A DNA stretch of 7,721 bases from contig PWFE01000066.1 in NCBI GenBank assembly GCA_003554115.1, positions 1-7,721 of the forward strand, written 5' to 3'. Below the pieces are notes generated by a model. It worked only from the letters and a program-made list of their open reading frames with translations, was not told the DNA's origin and did not search any database. Shown here one piece after another: positions 5,731 through 7,721 of this stretch (position 1 is its first letter; each line of letters starts with the position of its first letter). The stretch is from Haloferacaceae archaeon. GTDB lineage: Archaea > Halobacteriota > Halobacteria > Halobacteriales > Haloferacaceae. The position numbers were made by a program, and so were the translations under genes.

Positions 5731-7695
5731 TCAACCCTCGAAGCCGAGCAAGCGCAATCCGATCAGTGAGACAAGCACCGTCGAGCCCTCGTGGCCGACA
5801 ACCGCAAGCGGCAGCGGGATGCCGGCGGTCAGAATGGCGGCGACCATAATCGCGATTGCCCCGAAGGCGATCGAGAAGTTGATATACAGCGTTTTTCGCG
5901 TTTCTCTGCTGAGCGAAAACGCATACGGGAGTTTGTCGAGATCATCCGACATGAGCACGATATCGGCGGTTTCAAGCGCGACGTCGGTGCCGGCTCCGCC
6001 CATCCCGATGCTGATGTCGGCCGTCGCCAGCGCGGGCGCGTCGTTGACGCCGTCGCCAACCATTGCGACGGCCTCGTGGCGGTCGGTGAGCGTCTCGATG
6101 TGGTCGACTTTCTCCTCGGGAAGTAGCTCCGCATACACCTCGTCGATGCCGACCTGGTCGGCGATATGCTCGGCGACACGCAGGTTGTCACCGGTTAACA
6201 TGATGATCTGATCGACACCGCTGTCGCGGAGCCGGTCGATCATCTTGGCGACTCCCGGCCGAACGGAGTCCGTGTACGCCAGCCAGCCGACCACGGCGAC
6301 CGCCTCGTCGGTTTCACGGGCGACAAGCACGCTCGTTTTCCCCGCTGCCTCCAGTGTGCGGACGGCTTCGATCCCCTCGTCGAGTCCGTCGACCGCGCGG
6401 TCTGGGAGCTCCGTCTCGAAGTAGCGCGGGTTGCCGATGTGGACCCTCGCGCCGTCGACTGTCGCATGCACGCCCTTGCCGACGACAGCAGCGAACTCGC
6501 TGGCTGCCGGGAGTTCGAGCGAGCGATCCGTCGCGGCCTCGACGGTGGCCTCGGCGAGATGGTGTTCGGACCGCGACTGGACGGCCGCAGCGAGCGCCAG
6601 CAGTTCGTCGTCCGTCCGGTCGACAGCCCCGCGGGCGGTCACGTCAGTCAGCCGCGTGTTGCCCTCGGTGAGCGTCCCCGTTTTGTCGAAGGCGATGGCG
6701 TCGACGTCGCCGGCCGTCTCGATGTGTTCGCCGCCTTTGAACAGCACGCCCTGGCGTGCGCCTGCGGTAATCGCCGACAGCACGGCTGCAGGCGTCGAGA
6801 TAATCACCGCACAGGGTGAGGCTGCGACCATCAGTGTCATCGCCCGATACACCGTCGAATCGAACGGCGAGTCCAACAGCACAAGCGGCAGCACAACCGC
6901 CAGCGCGGTCATCGCGAGTACGGCCAACACGTACGGCTGTTCGAAGCGATCGATCAGCTGCTGTGTGGGTGCCTGTTTGCTCTGGGCCTTCTCGACCATG
7001 TGGATCAGCCGCGAGATCGCCGACTCGTGGGCTTTCCGGGTGACACGAACTTCGAGGCTGCCCGTCTCGTTGATCGTCCCGCCGAACACCTCGTCGCCGG
7101 GGGCTTTCGCGACGGGCACCGACTCACCGGTCAGCGACGACTGGTCGATCTCGCTTTCGCCGGACTCGACAACGCCGTCCAGCGCCAGTCGGTCGCCCGG
7201 CCGGACAACGTACACGTCGCCGATCTCTACCTCCTCGATTGGGACGGTCACCTCGCGACCGTCGCGCAGCAGCTGAGCCGAGTCGGGCCGCATTTCGACA
7301 AGCGATTTGATCGCCGTTCTGGACCGGCCGATGGCGTACTCTTCGAGGACGGTCGCCAGCGAGAACAAAAACAGCAACATCGCACCCTCGAACGGCGCGC
7401 CGATCACCAGCGCGCCGACGGCTGCGAGCACCATCAGCAGATCGATCTCGACGGCCGGCTCCTGGATAGCATGGATACTCTCTTTGATTCCGTACCAGCT
7501 TCCGAAGACGTAGGCAGCCCCGTATGACCCCCAGACAACGGCTGGTGAGGCCCCAAGCCAGCTGCCGACCAGACCGCCGATCATTCCGACAAACGTAATG
7601 AGAACCGAGACAGCCTGGATCCGAAGCATCGATCGCTCTATGGGCGTCGACGACTGCCCGGAGAGCTCCTGTCGGTCGAAAGCTGCCGTCTCCAT
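5731..7695 (-). CDS. Heavy-metal P1B-type ATPase, P1B-4-like (Co/Fe/Zn/Cd)
   Basis: This full-length 654-aa transporter would pump metal ions out of the cytoplasm using ATP. Hydrophobic segments lie near 28-48, 52-70, 84-100, 102-118, 254-274, 285-308, 603-624 and 629-650. The actuator domain has TGES at 189-192. The membrane metal site is SPC at 293-295, the phosphorylated Asp is D337 in DKTGT, and the nucleotide and hinge motifs are TGDN at 501-504 and GDGVNDAPA at 547-555. HEGST at 635-639 lies in the last helix. SPC with HEG(S/G)T is the signature of group P1B-4 (divalent Co, Fe, Zn, Cd); copper pumps have CPC. No N-terminal CxxC metal-binding domain is present, also typical of this group. 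Oddly, the usual SEHPLA of the nucleotide domain is SEHHLA (376-381), so the Pro of the HP pair is replaced. ATG 7695 is the first in-frame start visible. The NosL-like gene follows downstream. Confidence 0.93.
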   Translation of the reverse strand: METAAFDRQELSGQSSTPIERSMLRIQAVSVLITFVGMIGGLVGSWLGASPAVVWGSYGAAYVFGSWYGIKESIHAIQEPAVEIDLLMVLAAVGALVIGAPFEGAMLLFLFSLATVLEEYAIGRSRTAIKSLVEMRPDSAQLLRDGREVTVPIEEVEIGDVYVVRPGDRLALDGVVESGESEIDQSSLTGESVPVAKAPGDEVFGGTINETGSLEVRVTRKAHESAISRLIHMVEKAQSKQAPTQQLIDRFEQPYVLAVLAMTALAVVLPLVLLDSPFDSTVYRAMTLMVAASPCAVIISTPAAVLSAITAGARQGVLFKGGEHIETAGDVDAIAFDKTGTLTEGNTRLTDVTARGAVDRTDDELLALAAAVQSRSEHHLAEATVEAATDRSLELPAASEFAAVVGKGVHATVDGARVHIGNPRYFETELPDRAVDGLDEGIEAVRTLEAAGKTSVLVARETDEAVAVVGWLAYTDSVRPGVAKMIDRLRDSGVDQIIMLTGDNLRVAEHIADQVGIDEVYAELLPEEKVDHIETLTDRHEAVAMVGDGVNDAPALATADISIGMGGAGTDVALETADIVLMSDDLDKLPYAFSLSRETRKTLYINFSIAFGAIAIMVAAILTAGIPLPLAVVGHEGSTVLVSLIGLRLLGFEG

Positions 7696-7704
7696 ACGAG
7701 TGGG

Positions 7705-7714
7705 TTTTTACTAT
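7705..7714 (-). promoter_or_regulatory. AT-rich box upstream of the ATPase
   Basis: The minus strand reads ATAGTAAAAA 10-19 bases before the ATG at 7695. It is AT-rich and promoter-like but closer than the usual 25-30 bases, so it may be only part of the promoter. The remaining regulatory region, including any metal-sensor operator, lies beyond the window. Confidence 0.25.
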
Positions 7715-7721
7715 TGGAACA

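Noticed and set aside
5585..5734. TTG start at 5734 giving a 296-aa NosL-like protein overlapping the ATPase stop
   Set aside because: The extra 50 residues would put a long basic and mixed stretch before the Tat signal and would run through the TATA box at 5608-5615; ATG 5584 gives a normal signal peptide.
6354..7527. Long open frames on the plus strand opposite the ATPase
   Set aside because: They are Ser/Arg/Pro-rich shadows produced by GC-rich codon bias on the opposite strand, with no family motifs.
5731..7695. Copper-exporting ATPase (CopA) as the identity, suggested by the NosL neighbour
   Set aside because: The membrane motif is SPC rather than CPC, the last helix has HEGST, and there is no N-terminal CxxC domain, so the P1B-4 group fits better.

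Overview
The window looks like a chromosomal segment of a haloarchaeon (class Halobacteria). The predicted proteins are strongly acidic and the DNA is GC-rich with many GTCGAC/TCGTCG-type words. Several start codons lie about 25-30 bases from an AT-rich box with no Shine-Dalgarno sequence, as expected for leaderless archaeal mRNAs. Three genes belong to families known mainly from archaea: DUF373, DUF371 and a COG1340-like coiled-coil protein. I cannot name the genus.

Layout. Bases 1-720 hold the end of a six-helix membrane protein whose start is probably outside the window. It is followed by a 61-aa two-helix membrane protein (769-954). Converging on it are two minus-strand genes: a DUF373 membrane protein (951-2048) and, upstream of that, a 303-aa charged coiled-coil protein (2135-3046). 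A 316-base divergent intergenic region (3047-3362) follows, with two good TATA boxes, an imperfect palindrome and a leader hairpin. To its right, on the plus strand, lie a 55-aa cysteine-rich protein (3363-3530), a DUF371 protein (3560-3985) and a short-chain dehydrogenase/reductase (4064-4792).

The right third is a minus-strand metal-homeostasis pair. A P1B-type heavy-metal ATPase (5731-7695) carries SPC and HEGST motifs, which point to the P1B-4 group (divalent Co/Fe/Zn/Cd) rather than a copper pump. Downstream of it is a Tat-exported NosL-like lipoprotein (4844-5584) with a CxxCGM site and a C-terminal tail of six evenly spaced histidines. The likely arrangement is that the ATPase exports metal across the membrane while the lipoprotein binds metal on the outer face; that link is inferred from adjacency and motifs only.

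I see no rRNA, tRNA, CRISPR array, insertion sequence, phage gene or toxin-antitoxin pair. The best candidates for something little described are the NosL/ATPase pair with its histidine tail, and the small cysteine-rich protein in front of DUF371.
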